A stretch of DNA of 64,000 nucleotides from Pseudomonas schmalbachii (GTDB taxonomy: Bacteria > Pseudomonadota > Gammaproteobacteria > Pseudomonadales > Pseudomonadaceae): assembly GCF_017589465.1 (NCBI RefSeq), contig NZ_JAELYA010000007.1, forward strand, positions 186,001 to 250,000, in the 5' to 3' direction. A program made the translations under genes and the position numbers. Positions 10,314 to 19,554 of the stretch are shown piece after piece. Each line of letters opens with the position of its first letter. Position 1 is the first letter of the stretch. The notes under the pieces were generated by a model, which saw only the letters and a list, made by a program, of their open reading frames with translations, did no database searches and was not told the origin of the DNA.

Positions 10314-11395
10314 GACACATTCGCGGCGAGGCGGGCTTCCAGTTCGGCGATGCGGGCCTGCAGGCGCTCGCGTTCGGCGCGGCTGGCGCTGATGTCCTCG
10401 AACACGCTGATCAGATGATCCGGGCGACCGTCCTGGCGGCGCTGCAGGGTGGTCTTGGCGTGGACCCAGACGTGGCTGCCGTCCTTGCGGCGGAAGCGCT
10501 TCTCCACCACATAGCGGTCGATCTCGCCGGCTAGGAGGCGCATCAGGTACTGCATGTTCTCGTCGATATCGTCGGGGTGGGTGAGGTTGAGGAAGGTCAT
10601 GCCGTAGAGTTCTTCCGCGCTGTAGCCGAGCAGCTCGCAAAGACTGTCATTGACCCGCAGCCAGGTGCCGTCCAGGCCGATGTAGGCCATGGCGCCGAAG
10701 GCCAGTTCGAAGATCGCGCGGAAGCGTTCCTCGCTGTGGCGCAGTTCCTCTTCGGCGATCATCCGCGCGGTGTTGTCCATGCTGATGCCGACCATCTTCA
10801 CCGAGCGCCCGGCGCTGTCCTTGACGATGCTCGCGCGGGAAGAAATCCAGCGCATCTCGCCATCGGGACGGAGGATGCGGAAGTCGTATTCGCTGCTGCT
10901 GCCGGTAGCGATGGTGTTCTCGTACATCACCTTCATCGCCTCGACGTCTTCCGGCGGCAGGTGCGGCCAGAAGTCTTCGTTGCGGTTCACCGGCCAGCCG
11001 TAGACCTCCTCGACGTTCGGCGAGTAGGTGACTTCGTCGGTGATCAGGTTCCATTCCCAGGTGACGATGCGCGCGTTTTCCTGGGCCAGCTTCATGCGCG
11101 CTTCGCTTTCCATGATTTCGGCGGTGTAGCGACGGCGCACGTCGGTCATCGGCAGCTCGACCACCTCGGCATCCTGCACGGCGCGCAGGGCTTCTTCGCC
11201 GTAGCGCAGCCAGATCCAGTTGACCTTGAGGAAATCGGCCAGCTTGCGCAGGTTGTCGTAGTCGATCTCGCCGCCACGGGTCCACTTGTGCACCGCGGTA
11301 CGCGAGATGCCCAGCGCGGTGCCGACGGCCTGCAGGGTCAGCTTGTGGTGTTCGAGCAGTTCCTTGAGGCGGAAGGCGAAGGTGTTTTCCGTCAT
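10310..11395 (-). CDS. XRE-type DNA-binding regulator with two PAS domains
   Basis: 361 aa. Residues 1-60 form an XRE/Cro helix-turn-helix (FAFRLKELLEHHKLTLQAVG, then ISRTAVHKWTRGGEIDYDNLRKLADFL). Two PAS/PAC modules follow at about 100-215 (ENARIVTWEWNLITDEVTYS; PAC with DGEMRWISSR) and 220-340 (RFRAIFELAFGAMAYIGLDG; PAC with DGSHVWVHAK). A short coiled coil ends the protein. There is no kinase or cyclase domain, so it looks like a one-component sensor-regulator. It is convergent with glpD and its stop lies in a REP; ligand and targets are unknown. Confidence 0.85.
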   Translation of the reverse strand: MTENTFAFRLKELLEHHKLTLQAVGTALGISRTAVHKWTRGGEIDYDNLRKLADFLKVNWIWLRYGEEALRAVQDAEVVELPMTDVRRRYTAEIMESEARMKLAQENARIVTWEWNLITDEVTYSPNVEEVYGWPVNRNEDFWPHLPPEDVEAMKVMYENTIATGSSSEYDFRILRPDGEMRWISSRASIVKDSAGRSVKMVGISMDNTARMIAEEELRHSEERFRAIFELAFGAMAYIGLDGTWLRVNDSLCELLGYSAEELYGMTFLNLTHPDDIDENMQYLMRLLAGEIDRYVVEKRFRRKDGSHVWVHAKTTLQRRQDGRPDHLISVFEDISASRAERERLQARIAELEARLAANVS

Positions 11396-11500
11396 GACAT
11401 GGTCCGGTCCCTAGAGTGCTGATCAGGGAGTATACATGGCGGTTAACTTGTGGATTACAGGAAACCGATGCACGACAGGGGAAGGTTGGAGTTGCTTGCT

Positions 11501-11623
11501 GCCCTCACCCCTGCCCTCTCCCGGAGGGAGAGGGGGTTGTACGGTACATGAGATCAGGCACGGTGCTTCGCTTCACGCCGATGGAGTCCCCTCTCCCTCC
11601 GGGAGAGGGTTAGGGTGAGGGCG
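11501..11623. repeat. CCCTCTCCC-type palindromic intergenic repeat
   Basis: CCCTCACCCCTGCCCTCTCC... and its inverse ...GGGAGAGGGTTAGGGTGAGGG form long arms, each containing its own hairpin (CCCTCTCCC/GGGAGAGGG). It differs from the other repeats in lacking the GTAG foot. With the following REP it fills the gap between the XRE-PAS gene and cntB; 11396-11500 shows nothing else I can name. Confidence 0.75.
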
Positions 11624-11641
11624 TTTTCGAATTACAGCGAT

Positions 11642-11700
11642 GTAGGGCGGGTGCAACCCGCCAGCAGGGTAAGGGAGTTGGCGGGTTGCACCCGCCCTAC
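11642..11700. repeat. REP family B element
   Basis: GTAGGGCGGGTGCAACCCGC and its inverse GCGGGTTGCACCCGCCCTAC, immediately downstream of the cntB stop codon. Confidence 0.85.
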
Positions 11701-11705
11701 CCAAT

Positions 11706-12677
11706 TTACAGATCCAGCACCAACCGCGCCGTCCGCGCACGCGATACGCAGAGCATCATGGTTTCCTGCGCAGCCTTCTCTTCATCGCTGAGGTACTGGT
11801 CGAAGTGATCCACTTCGCCTTCGAGAATGCGCGTCTCGCAGGTGCCGCAGACGCCTTCGCGGCACAGGCATTCCACCTTGGCGGCCTTCACGTTCTCGAT
11901 GGCCTGGAGGATGGTCATGCCCTCCTCGACCTGCAGTTCCTTGCCGGAACGCGCCAGCACCACGGTGAAGGCGCTGCCGGTCACCGGGGTGGCGGCGAAC
12001 TGTTCCCAGTGCACGCGGCTGTCGGCGATGCCGGCCTTCTTCGCGCCCTCGATCACCGCGTCGATCAGCGGCTTGGGACCGCAGACGTAGACATGCGCGC
12101 CCTCATCCAGACCGGCATACAGCGCTGCCAGGTCGAGCTTGCGGCCGAGGCTGTCGATATAGAAATTCACCCGATGGCCATGCGGACCATCCGCCAGCTC
12201 GCCCTGGAACGCGCCGTGTTCCGGGGCACGGAAGGCGTAGTGCAGTTCGTAGTCGGCGCCGCTGGCGCGCAGCTCGGGCATCTGCGACATGAACGGGGTG
12301 ATGCCGATGCCGCCGGCGATCAGCACGTGGCGGCCGGCAGCCGGGTCGATGGCGAACATGTTGTTCGGGGTGGAAATGGTCAGCTCGGTGCCGGCTTCCA
12401 CCTGCTGGTGCATGAAGGCCGAGCCGCCCTTGGACTGCTCTTCCAGGCGCACGCCGATCTGGTAGGTACGGGTGTCCGCCGGATCGCTCATCAGCGAGTA
12501 GGCGTTGCTGAACTGCTGCCCGTCGGAGCCCTGCATCTGCACGATCACATGGCTGCCGCCGGTGAATTCCGGCAGCGCCTGCCCATCGTCGCGCGCCAGG
12601 GTGAAGCGCTTGATCAGGGGAGTAACCTGTTCCACTGCGGTCACCCGCACGGTGAACATTTCGTATTTGTTAGCCAT
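11706..12677 (-). CDS. cntB: Carnitine monooxygenase reductase subunit (CntB/YeaX-like)
   Basis: 323 aa, class IA oxygenase reductase. An FMN/FAD-binding domain (SNAYSLMSDP near residue 60), an NAD-binding domain (HVLIAGGIGITPFMSQM near residue 118; VYVCGPKPLID near residue 190) and a C-terminal plant-type [2Fe-2S] ferredoxin domain (CLCREGVCGTCETR near residue 270, then CVSRA) occur in the usual order. It should pass electrons from NAD(P)H to the Rieske oxygenase encoded two genes upstream. The second ATG (12677) is chosen because GAGG is better spaced to it. Confidence 0.9.
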   Translation of the reverse strand: MANKYEMFTVRVTAVEQVTPLIKRFTLARDDGQALPEFTGGSHVIVQMQGSDGQQFSNAYSLMSDPADTRTYQIGVRLEEQSKGGSAFMHQQVEAGTELTISTPNNMFAIDPAAGRHVLIAGGIGITPFMSQMPELRASGADYELHYAFRAPEHGAFQGELADGPHGHRVNFYIDSLGRKLDLAALYAGLDEGAHVYVCGPKPLIDAVIEGAKKAGIADSRVHWEQFAATPVTGSAFTVVLARSGKELQVEEGMTILQAIENVKAAKVECLCREGVCGTCETRILEGEVDHFDQYLSDEEKAAQETMMLCVSRARTARLVLDL

Positions 12678-12741
12678 CATTCACCTCACTTGCAGCAATG
12701 GGCGGCAGCCTGTGCCGCCCGCAGAAAAGACCCGCGCCGGC

Positions 12742-14190
12742 TCAGACGGCCAGGCACAGGTATTTCATTTCCAGGTAGTCCTCGATGCCGTACTTCGAGC
12801 CTTCGCGGCCGAGGCCGGACTGCTTGACCCCGCCGAACGGCGCGACCTCGTTGGAGATCAGGCCGGTGTTCACGCCGACCATGCCGTACTCCAGCTTCTC
12901 GGCGACCTTGAACACGCGGCCGATGTCGCGGCTGTAGAAGTACGCGGCCAGGCCGTACAGCGTGTCGTTGGCCAGGCGCACCACTTCGTCATCGGAGGAG
13001 AAGCGCACCAGCGCCGCCACCGGGCCGAAGATTTCTTCCTGCAGCAGCTCCATGCCCGGACGGATGCCGGTGAGGATGGTCGGCTCGAAGAAGTTGCCGC
13101 CCAGCGCGTGGCCGTTGCCGCCGAGCGCCACTTCGGCGCCCTTGGCGACGGCGTCGTCGATCAGGCTGCGGACCTTGCCGACAGCCTTCTCGCTGATCAG
13201 CGGACCGATCTGCGTGCCTTCCTGGTTGCCATGGCCGACGGTCAGTTCGCGCACGCGCTCAGCGAAGCGCTGGCTGAACTGGTCGTACACCTTGTCGTGG
13301 ACGTAGAAGCGGTTGACGCACACGCAGGTCTGGCCGGCGTTGCGGTACTTGGCGATCAGCGCGCCCTCGACGGCGGCCTCGATGTCGGCGTCGTCGAAGA
13401 CGATGAACGGCGCGTTGCCGCCCAGCTCCAGCGAGACCTTCTTGATGGTCTCGGCGCACTGCCCCATCAGCAGACGACCGACTGGCGTCGAGCCGGTGAA
13501 GGTCAGCTTGCGCACCAGCGGATGGCCGGTGAGTTGCGCGCCGATGGCCTGGGCGTCGCCGGTGACCACGCTGAGCACGCCGGCCGGAACGCCGGCGCGA
13601 TGGGCCAGCTCGACCAGCGCCAGGGCGGAGAACGGCGTCTCGTTGGCCGGCTTGATCACCATGCTGCAACCGGCGGCCAGTGCCGGGCCGGCCTTGCGGG
13701 TGATCATCGCGGCGGGGAAGTTCCATGGGGTGATCGCCGCGCAGACGCCGATGCCCTGCTTGATCACCAGCAGGCGCTTGTCCGCCGCCGGGCTGGGAAT
13801 CACGTCGCCGTAGATGCGCTTGCCTTCCTCGGCGAACCATTCGACGAAGGAGGCGGCGTAGCGGATTTCGCCCAGCGCTTCGTGCAGCGGCTTGCCCTGC
13901 TCCAGGGTCATCAGCTGGGCGAGGTCGTTTTCGTTTTCCAGCAGGAGTTCGTACCAGCGGCGCAGGATCTGCGCGCGTTCCTTGGCGGTCTTCGCGCGCC
14001 AGCCTTCCAGCGCGGCGTCGGCGGCTTCGATGGCGCGAATGGTTTCCGCGCCGCCCATCAGCGGCACGCTGCCGAGCAGTTCGCCGTTGGCCGGGTTGGT
14101 CACCGGGACGGTGCGTCCATCGTCGGCGTCGCACCAGTGGCCGGCGATATAGGCCTGCTGGCGGAAGAGGTTGTTGTCTGTGAGTTTCAT
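12742..14190 (-). CDS. NAD(P)-dependent semialdehyde dehydrogenase (GabD-like)
   Basis: 482 aa aldehyde dehydrogenase. Present are the ITPWNFPAAMITRK oxyanion region near residue 145, the catalytic Glu in LELGGNAPFIVFDDAD near residue 255, and the catalytic Cys in NAGQTCVCVNRF near residue 288. It groups by sequence with succinate-semialdehyde dehydrogenases. Lying between cntB and cntA, it most likely oxidises malic semialdehyde, the product of carnitine cleavage, to malate; this role is inferred from context. The ATG at 14190 (MKLTDNNLFRQQAYI) fits the family start and removes an unlikely N-terminal extension. Confidence 0.88.
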   Translation of the reverse strand: MKLTDNNLFRQQAYIAGHWCDADDGRTVPVTNPANGELLGSVPLMGGAETIRAIEAADAALEGWRAKTAKERAQILRRWYELLLENENDLAQLMTLEQGKPLHEALGEIRYAASFVEWFAEEGKRIYGDVIPSPAADKRLLVIKQGIGVCAAITPWNFPAAMITRKAGPALAAGCSMVIKPANETPFSALALVELAHRAGVPAGVLSVVTGDAQAIGAQLTGHPLVRKLTFTGSTPVGRLLMGQCAETIKKVSLELGGNAPFIVFDDADIEAAVEGALIAKYRNAGQTCVCVNRFYVHDKVYDQFSQRFAERVRELTVGHGNQEGTQIGPLISEKAVGKVRSLIDDAVAKGAEVALGGNGHALGGNFFEPTILTGIRPGMELLQEEIFGPVAALVRFSSDDEVVRLANDTLYGLAAYFYSRDIGRVFKVAEKLEYGMVGVNTGLISNEVAPFGGVKQSGLGREGSKYGIEDYLEMKYLCLAV

Positions 14191-14250
14191 GAGCAAGGCA
14201 CCTTTCTTCTTATGGGCCGCCGGCCCGAAAAGGCCGGCGGCGCTGGTCAC

Positions 14251-15372
14251 TCAGTCGTCCAGGTGGGCGACGGCGATCAGGTTGTGGAAGTGAGCGATGC
14301 CGTGCTCGCTGATGCCGCTGCGCTCCTTGTCCACCATGATCCGGCCCTGGCCGCGGTAGCCACGGGACTTCAGGCCCTTCTGCACGCTCTCGACCAGACG
14401 CAGGTCTTCCGGACGGAACACGTCGCGGTACCAGTCGATCAGGGTCTGCTGTTCCTCGGTGATGTCCTTGTTGAGGAAGTAGATGTCGTAGTGCTGCAGG
14501 GTGGTTTCCGCATCGACCGGGAACTCGTAGATCACGGTCATGAAGTTGGCGCCCGGCGGCACGTTGAACATGGTGCACGGCCAGGCCCAGAAGCCGCAGA
14601 AGGACGGATCGGTCACCGATTCATCGACCTTGAAGGACTGCTCGGAGGACTTGGCGATGCCGTACTGCAGGGTCCAGTTGCCGTGCAGGGTGTGGGTGTA
14701 CTGGCCGACGTCCACGGAGTCGGCGAAGCTCGGGTGAGCCGGGCCGCAGTGGTAGCACTCCATGTAGTTGTCGACGATGGACTTCCAGTTGGCCGGGGTC
14801 TCGGTGACGAAACGCGCCGCCAGTTGCAGGTCGTCGATCACCGCGCAGGCCTCGCGCATGCGGGCTTGCAGGCCCGGCAGCTGGTCTTCGACGGTGCCCG
14901 CGTCCATGTCCATGTTGATGAAGATGAAGCCGGCGTATTCCTCGACGCGCAGCGGTACCAGGCCGTACTCGCCCTTGTCGAAGCCCTGCACGGAGTCGCA
15001 GTTGCGCACGTGGGTCAGTTCGCCGTCGAGCTTGAAGGTCCAGGCGTGGTACGGGCAGGCGATCACGTTCTTGGCCTTGCCGCTGCCTTCCAGCAGTTGG
15101 TGGCCGCGGTGCGGGCAGACGTTGTAGAAGGCGCGCAGCACGCTGTCGCGGCCACGTACGACGATGATGCTTTCGCCGATCACTTCGCGGGTGATGTAGG
15201 CGTTGTTCTCGGCCACTTCGCTGCGGTGGGCCACGCAGATCCAGCTCTTGGCGAAGATTTCTTCCTTCTCGTGCTCGTACACGGCCGGGCTGGTATAGAA
15301 CTTCGCCGGGATGGTGAAGGCCTCTTCGGGGTTGGCGCAGAAATCGGCAGGCAGGCGGGTGAATTCGTTCAT
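14251..15372 (-). CDS. cntA: Carnitine monooxygenase oxygenase subunit (CntA/YeaW-like)
   Basis: 373 aa Rieske non-heme iron oxygenase. It should convert carnitine, with O2 and electrons from CntB, to trimethylamine and malic semialdehyde. Rieske ligands are Cys86/His88 (NVCPHRGHQ) and Cys106/His109 (ACPYHAW). Residues His208 and His213 are the mononuclear iron ligands, and the bridging acid is Glu205 in NYMECYHCGPAH. As I recall, Glu205 is characteristic of CntA, where most Rieske oxygenases use Asp. Numbering is from the ATG at 15372 (MNEFTRLP). It heads the cntA-aldehyde dehydrogenase-cntB run; an upstream 24-bp dyad is shared with the carrier gene. Confidence 0.93.
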   Translation of the reverse strand: MNEFTRLPADFCANPEEAFTIPAKFYTSPAVYEHEKEEIFAKSWICVAHRSEVAENNAYITREVIGESIIVVRGRDSVLRAFYNVCPHRGHQLLEGSGKAKNVIACPYHAWTFKLDGELTHVRNCDSVQGFDKGEYGLVPLRVEEYAGFIFINMDMDAGTVEDQLPGLQARMREACAVIDDLQLAARFVTETPANWKSIVDNYMECYHCGPAHPSFADSVDVGQYTHTLHGNWTLQYGIAKSSEQSFKVDESVTDPSFCGFWAWPCTMFNVPPGANFMTVIYEFPVDAETTLQHYDIYFLNKDITEEQQTLIDWYRDVFRPEDLRLVESVQKGLKSRGYRGQGRIMVDKERSGISEHGIAHFHNLIAVAHLDD

Positions 15373-15421
15373 TGTTGTTTCTCCTGGCTGAGGCACCTTG
15401 CGGCGCCCTAATCACTCATCA

Positions 15422-15445
15422 GTTAACAGGTATCTATTGGTTAAC
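15422..15445. promoter_or_regulatory. GTTAAC-N12-GTTAAC site upstream of cntA
   Basis: Two GTTAAC hexamers whose starts are 18 bp apart, with TATTG before the second. It lies 50-73 bp before the cntA start. A nearly identical arrangement occurs upstream of the BCCT gene at 17247-17270, so it is probably the binding site of a carnitine-responsive regulator. Confidence 0.5.
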
Positions 15446-15512
15446 AAGCAGGGCAAAAAAATTTGCCCGGTCGGGTCCCGCCCCCAACAGCTCGGGGCGG
15501 GACTCTCTGGAA

Positions 15513-17135
15513 TTACTGGGCGGCTACTGCGGCGGTGCTGCGGGCCGGTTCGGCGGAGACAGCGACGTGCTGCACTTCCTCCTCGTTGGCGAGCCGCACG
15601 GACTCTTCCTCGATGATGTGGGCCGGCACATGGGCGTAGTCCTGCATCATCCACTTGAAGAAGCCGTAGATCTTCACCAGCAGGATCGCCATGAACGGGA
15701 TCGCAGTCAGCACCACGGCAGTCTTCATGGTCGACAGCGAGGCCTTGGCGAACAGCATGGCCAGCGGCACCAGGGTCAGGGTCACGCACCAGAACAGACG
15801 GTGAGTCGGCGTCGGGTCGTCGCCTTCCTGCAGGTTGCGGGTGCTGGTGGCAGCCACCGCGTAGGCCGCGGCATCCATGTGCGAGGCGCAGAACACCGCC
15901 ATGATGAACAGGTACACGGCGAGGAACACCTTGCCCATCGGCAGCGAGGTCAACACCATTTCAACCGCGGTTTCGCCACCCTGCTCGGCGAGGATCTTCG
16001 GCACGTCGATGGCGCCGTTGATGAACTGGTGCATGCTGTAGCTTTCCAGCGCGCCGAAGAAGAACCAGCAGCCGAAGCTACCGCCCATCAGCAGGGCGAA
16101 CACCACTTCCTTGATCTTGCGGCCACGGGAAACGCGGGTCACGAACATGGCCACGCCAGGCGCGTAGGACACCCACCACAGCCAGTAGAACACCGTCCAG
16201 TTGCGGGTGAAGGCACCGTCGCCGGCCGGATCGGTGAACAGGCTCATGTGCACGTAGTTCTGCAGCATCAGGCCGACGGCGTTGGCGGTGTTGTTGATGG
16301 TGAACTGGGTCGGACCGACCAGCAGGACCACAGCAGCGAACACCAGGGCACCGTAGCAGACGACTTTGCTCAGCTTTTGCAGACCGCCATCGATGCCGAT
16401 GTAGGAGCTGAGCGAGAACAGGATGGCGACGGCGCCGATCACACCGAGCTGCACGGCGAAGGTGTCCGGAGTGCCGAGCAGGCCGTTCAGACCGCGGGTC
16501 AGGGTCGATGCGGTGAGCGCCAGGGAGACGGTCAGCGCGCCCATCATGGTCAGCAGGAAGATCAGGTCGACCGTGCGGCCGAACGGGCCGGTGGCCTTGA
16601 AACCGGTGACGGCTTCCATGATCGAGGCGAGGTTCAGGCCGCTCTTCTTGCGCACGTGGAAGTGGTAGGCCATCGCCAGCGAAGCGAGCGCGTAGATCGA
16701 CCAGGCGCTGATGCCCCAGTGGAAGAACGAGTAGCTGACGCTGTGCTCCAGAGCTTCGCGGGTGCCGGCGGCGATGTTCAGGCCCGGAGTCTGGTAGTAG
16801 TAGGCCCACTCCATGACGCCCCAGTAGAGGGTCGAGGAGCCCATGCCGGCGCAGATGAACATGAACACCCAGGTCGCGGTGGAGTATTCAGGCTTGCCGC
16901 TGCCGAGGCGGATGTTGCCGTACTTGCTGAACGCCAGGTAGAGAACGACCAGCGAACTGCCGAATACGAGCAACTGGACGGAGGTGCCGAAGGCGCGGGT
17001 GGACAGTTCGAACAGCTGGTTGGCCGCCCGTTCCGCTTCCGCGGGGAATGCTGCAAGGCCGACGACGGTGAGCAGCACGGCGATCAGGCTCACGGTTATC
17101 AGGAACACGTCGATCTTTTTATTCTTGTGGGACAT
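15513..17135 (-). CDS. BCCT-family carnitine/betaine transporter
   Basis: 540 aa with about 12 hydrophobic segments. The BCCT core is clear: [23 protein letters not shown] near residue 93 (Gly-rich TM3 region and Trp box), [14 protein letters not shown] near residue 133, and the Trp-rich [19 protein letters not shown] near residue 310 in TM8. It should import carnitine or related betaines across the inner membrane. It lies between cntA and dmlA, the same neighbours as E. coli yeaV. The start at 17135 ([10 protein letters not shown]) is chosen over an in-frame start at 17183. Confidence 0.9.
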   Translation of the reverse strand: MSHKNKKIDVFLITVSLIAVLLTVVGLAAFPAEAERAANQLFELSTRAFGTSVQLLVFGSSLVVLYLAFSKYGNIRLGSGKPEYSTATWVFMFICAGMGSSTLYWGVMEWAYYYQTPGLNIAAGTREALEHSVSYSFFHWGISAWSIYALASLAMAYHFHVRKKSGLNLASIMEAVTGFKATGPFGRTVDLIFLLTMMGALTVSLALTASTLTRGLNGLLGTPDTFAVQLGVIGAVAILFSLSSYIGIDGGLQKLSKVVCYGALVFAAVVLLVGPTQFTINNTANAVGLMLQNYVHMSLFTDPAGDGAFTRNWTVFYWLWWVSYAPGVAMFVTRVSRGRKIKEVVFALLMGGSFGCWFFFGALESYSMHQFINGAIDVPKILAEQGGETAVEMVLTSLPMGKVFLAVYLFIMAVFCASHMDAAAYAVAATSTRNLQEGDDPTPTHRLFWCVTLTLVPLAMLFAKASLSTMKTAVVLTAIPFMAILLVKIYGFFKWMMQDYAHVPAHIIEEESVRLANEEEVQHVAVSAEPARSTAAVAAQ

Positions 17136-17246
17136 TTTTCGTCTCCGGAGATCGTTGGGATACTTCCGGCGGAGATCAGGCAAGGCGCTCCGGGGAAGCC
17201 GTTATTCGTTTGGGTTGTCCTTGTCTATTGCTCCTGTTAACCTTTG

Positions 17247-17270
17247 GTTTACTAAAATCCATTGGTTAAC
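17247..17270. promoter_or_regulatory. GTTTAC-N12-GTTAAC site upstream of the BCCT gene
   Basis: Same spacing (18 bp start to start) and same ATTG-GTTAAC second half as the site upstream of cntA. A further GTTAAC occurs at 17236-17241. It sits 112-135 bp before the carrier start, in the gap to dmlA. Confidence 0.5.
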
Positions 17271-17372
17271 AGTGTGCACGCAAAGCCTCCTGTGTGCAAG
17301 ATTGCCGCACCCCCTCCCTTGGTAGCAGGTGACGATCGGTCGTCACCTGCCGAGGTGCGGCAGCGCCGGGTT

Positions 17373-18458
17373 TCAGCCCTGAACGAGCCCGGCGATCGCC
17401 TCGCCGACCTGCCGGGTCGACTGCTCGCCGCCCATGTCGCGGGTCACGCGGCCTTCGGCGATCACCTGCTCGATGGCGCGGAGGATGTCGTCATGCGCAG
17501 CGCGGCAGGCGCCTTCGCCGTTGCCGAGGAAGTCCAGCATCAGCGCGCCGGACCAGATCATGGCGATCGGGTTGGCGATGTTCTTGCCGTAGATGTCCGG
17601 CGCGGAACCGTGAACCGGCTCGAACAGCGAGGGGAACTTGCGCTCGGGGTTGAGGTTGGCCGACGGCGCGATACCGATGGTGCCGGCGCAGGCCGGGCCG
17701 AGGTCGGAGAGGATGTCGCCGAACAGGTTGGAGGCCACCACCACGTCGAAACGCTCCGGCTGCAGCACGAAGCGGGCGCAGAGGATATCGATGTGCTGCT
17801 TGTCCCAGGTGATCTCCGGATAACCGGCAGCCATCGCCTCGGTGCGCTCGTCCCAGTAGGGCATGCTGACCGCCATGCCGTTGGACTTGGTGGCCGAGGT
17901 CAGGCGCTTGCGCTCGCGGGTCTGCGCCAGATCGAAGGCGTACTTGAGGATGCGGTCGACGCCACGGCGGGTGAACACCGATTCCTGCAGGACGAATTCG
18001 TTCTCGGTGCCTTCGAACATGCGGCCGCCGAGCGAGGAGTATTCGCCCTCGGTGTTCTCGCGGATCACCACGAAGTCGATGTCGCCCGGCTGCTTGCCGG
18101 CCAGCGGGCACGGAACGCCGGGGAACAGGCGCACCGGACGGATGTTCACGTACTGGTCGAACTCGCGGCGGAACTTCAGCAGCGAGCCCCACAGGGAGAT
18201 ATGGTCCGGCACCTTGTCCGGCCAGCCGACCGCGCCGAAGTACAGGGCGTCGAAGCGCTGCAGCTGCTCGAACCAGTCGTCGGGCATCATCTTGCCGTGC
18301 TGCAGGTAGTAGTCGCAGCTGGCCCACTCGAAGTGTTCGATTTCCAGATTCAGCCCATGCTTCTGCGCCGCGGCCTGAACCACACGGACGCCTTCGGGAA
18401 GGACTTCGTTGCCGATACCGTCGCCGGGAATCGCGGCGATCCTGAATGTCTTGCTCAT
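17373..18458 (-). CDS. dmlA: D-malate / tartrate dehydrogenase-decarboxylase (DmlA-like)
   Basis: 361 aa, the same length as E. coli DmlA. It belongs to the isocitrate/isopropylmalate dehydrogenase family and should convert D-malate with NAD to pyruvate and CO2. Features include AAIPGDGIGNEVLPEG near residue 8, VVIRENTEGEYSSLGG near residue 132, the Lys/Asp catalytic region (VVVASNLFGDILSDLGP near residue 232) and EPVHGSAPDIYGKNIANP near residue 275. The start at 18458 (MSKTFRIAAIPGDG) is the family start. It is divergent from dmlR and next to the BCCT gene, as in the E. coli yeaTUVWX region. Confidence 0.88.
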   Translation of the reverse strand: MSKTFRIAAIPGDGIGNEVLPEGVRVVQAAAQKHGLNLEIEHFEWASCDYYLQHGKMMPDDWFEQLQRFDALYFGAVGWPDKVPDHISLWGSLLKFRREFDQYVNIRPVRLFPGVPCPLAGKQPGDIDFVVIRENTEGEYSSLGGRMFEGTENEFVLQESVFTRRGVDRILKYAFDLAQTRERKRLTSATKSNGMAVSMPYWDERTEAMAAGYPEITWDKQHIDILCARFVLQPERFDVVVASNLFGDILSDLGPACAGTIGIAPSANLNPERKFPSLFEPVHGSAPDIYGKNIANPIAMIWSGALMLDFLGNGEGACRAAHDDILRAIEQVIAEGRVTRDMGGEQSTRQVGEAIAGLVQG

Positions 18459-18559
18459 GCCGGGCACACTCTTGAGGGAAGTGAAACGAGTGAAAGCCAT
18501 GCTATAAGCGTTTCAGGAAGACATAATCACTCGATCCATTGATTCTTGGTGCACGCTCT

Positions 18560-19468
18560 GTGAACAATCTGCCGAACCTGGAAGACCTCAACGTCTTCGT
18601 GCAAGTCGCCAAGCGCTCCAGCTTCGCCGCCGCCGCCAGCGAGCTGGGGATGTCCACCGCGTTCATCAGCAAGCGCATCCGCCTGCTCGAACAGGACATG
18701 GGCGTGCGCCTGCTGCACCGCACCACCCGGCGCGTGTCGGTCAGCGAGGATGGCGAGCGGGTCTACCAGTGGGCGCTGCGCATCTTCGACGCGGTGCAGC
18801 GCATGGGCGACGAGGTTTCCGCCCTGCACCGCGAGCCAAGCGGCCAGCTGCGCATCGTCAGCAGCTTCGGCCTCGGCCGGCGCTTCGTCGCCCCGGCGCT
18901 GTCGGAGCTGTCGGCGCGCTACCCACAACTGGATATCCGCCTGGACGTCTACGACCGCCTGGTCGACCTGATCGACGAAGGCTTCGACCTGGATATACGC
19001 ATCGGCAACGAGATCGCACCGAACCTGATCGCCAAGCCGCTGGCGAAGAACAGCCGGGTGCTCTGCGCCTCCCCCGCCTATCTGGAACGTCGCGGCACGC
19101 CGCGCGCCCTGGCGGAGCTGGCGCAGCACGATTGCCTGGTCATCAAGGAACGCGACCACCCCTTCGGCATCTGGCGCCTGCAAGGCCCGGCCGGCGAGGA
19201 AAGCGTGAAGGTCACTGGACCGCTCTCCGCCAACCACGGCGAGGTGGTGCACCAGTGGTGCCTGGACGGACGCGGCGTGCTGCTGCGCTCGCTATGGGAC
19301 GTACGCGACAGCCTGGCCAGCGGCGCGCTGGTGCACCTGCTGCCGGAGTACCGGCAACCGGCGGATATCTGGGCGGTGCATGCGGCGCCATTGTCCAGCT
19401 CGGCGAAGGTGCGCGTCGCGGTGGAATTCCTCCGCCAATATTTTGCAGAGCGGTATGCGGAAACGTAG
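18560..19468 (+). CDS. dmlR: LysR-type regulator, DmlR-like
   Basis: 302 aa from a GTG start. The N-terminal winged helix-turn-helix (LEDLNVFVQVAKRSSFAAAA, then MSTAFISKRIRLLEQDMGVRLLHRTTRRVSV) and the LysR substrate-binding fold are clear. It is divergently transcribed from dmlA with about 100 bp between, the standard layout for a regulator activating dmlA in response to D-malate. Whether it also controls the carnitine genes is unknown. A TTG at 18539 is an alternative start but adds residues outside the family pattern. A REP follows four bases after the stop. Confidence 0.88.
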   Translation: MNNLPNLEDLNVFVQVAKRSSFAAAASELGMSTAFISKRIRLLEQDMGVRLLHRTTRRVSVSEDGERVYQWALRIFDAVQRMGDEVSALHREPSGQLRIVSSFGLGRRFVAPALSELSARYPQLDIRLDVYDRLVDLIDEGFDLDIRIGNEIAPNLIAKPLAKNSRVLCASPAYLERRGTPRALAELAQHDCLVIKERDHPFGIWRLQGPAGEESVKVTGPLSANHGEVVHQWCLDGRGVLLRSLWDVRDSLASGALVHLLPEYRQPADIWAVHAAPLSSSAKVRVAVEFLRQYFAERYAET

Positions 19469-19472
19469 GACC

Positions 19473-19553
19473 GTAGGTTGGCGCTGAGCGCAGCGAAGCC
19501 CAACATTCCGTACCCACCCGGCGTTGGGCTTCGCAAGCTCAGCGCCAACCTAC
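19473..19553. repeat. REP family A element after dmlR
   Basis: Complete inverted pair with GTAGGTTGGCGC and GCGCCAACCTAC ends, between the convergent dmlR and azoR genes. Confidence 0.85.
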
Positions 19554-19554
19554 C

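Noticed and set aside
12505-15411. Very long plus-strand open frame (968 codons)
   Set aside because: It is antisense to three well-recognised carnitine genes. Long antisense frames are common in high-GC DNA and the translation has no domain.
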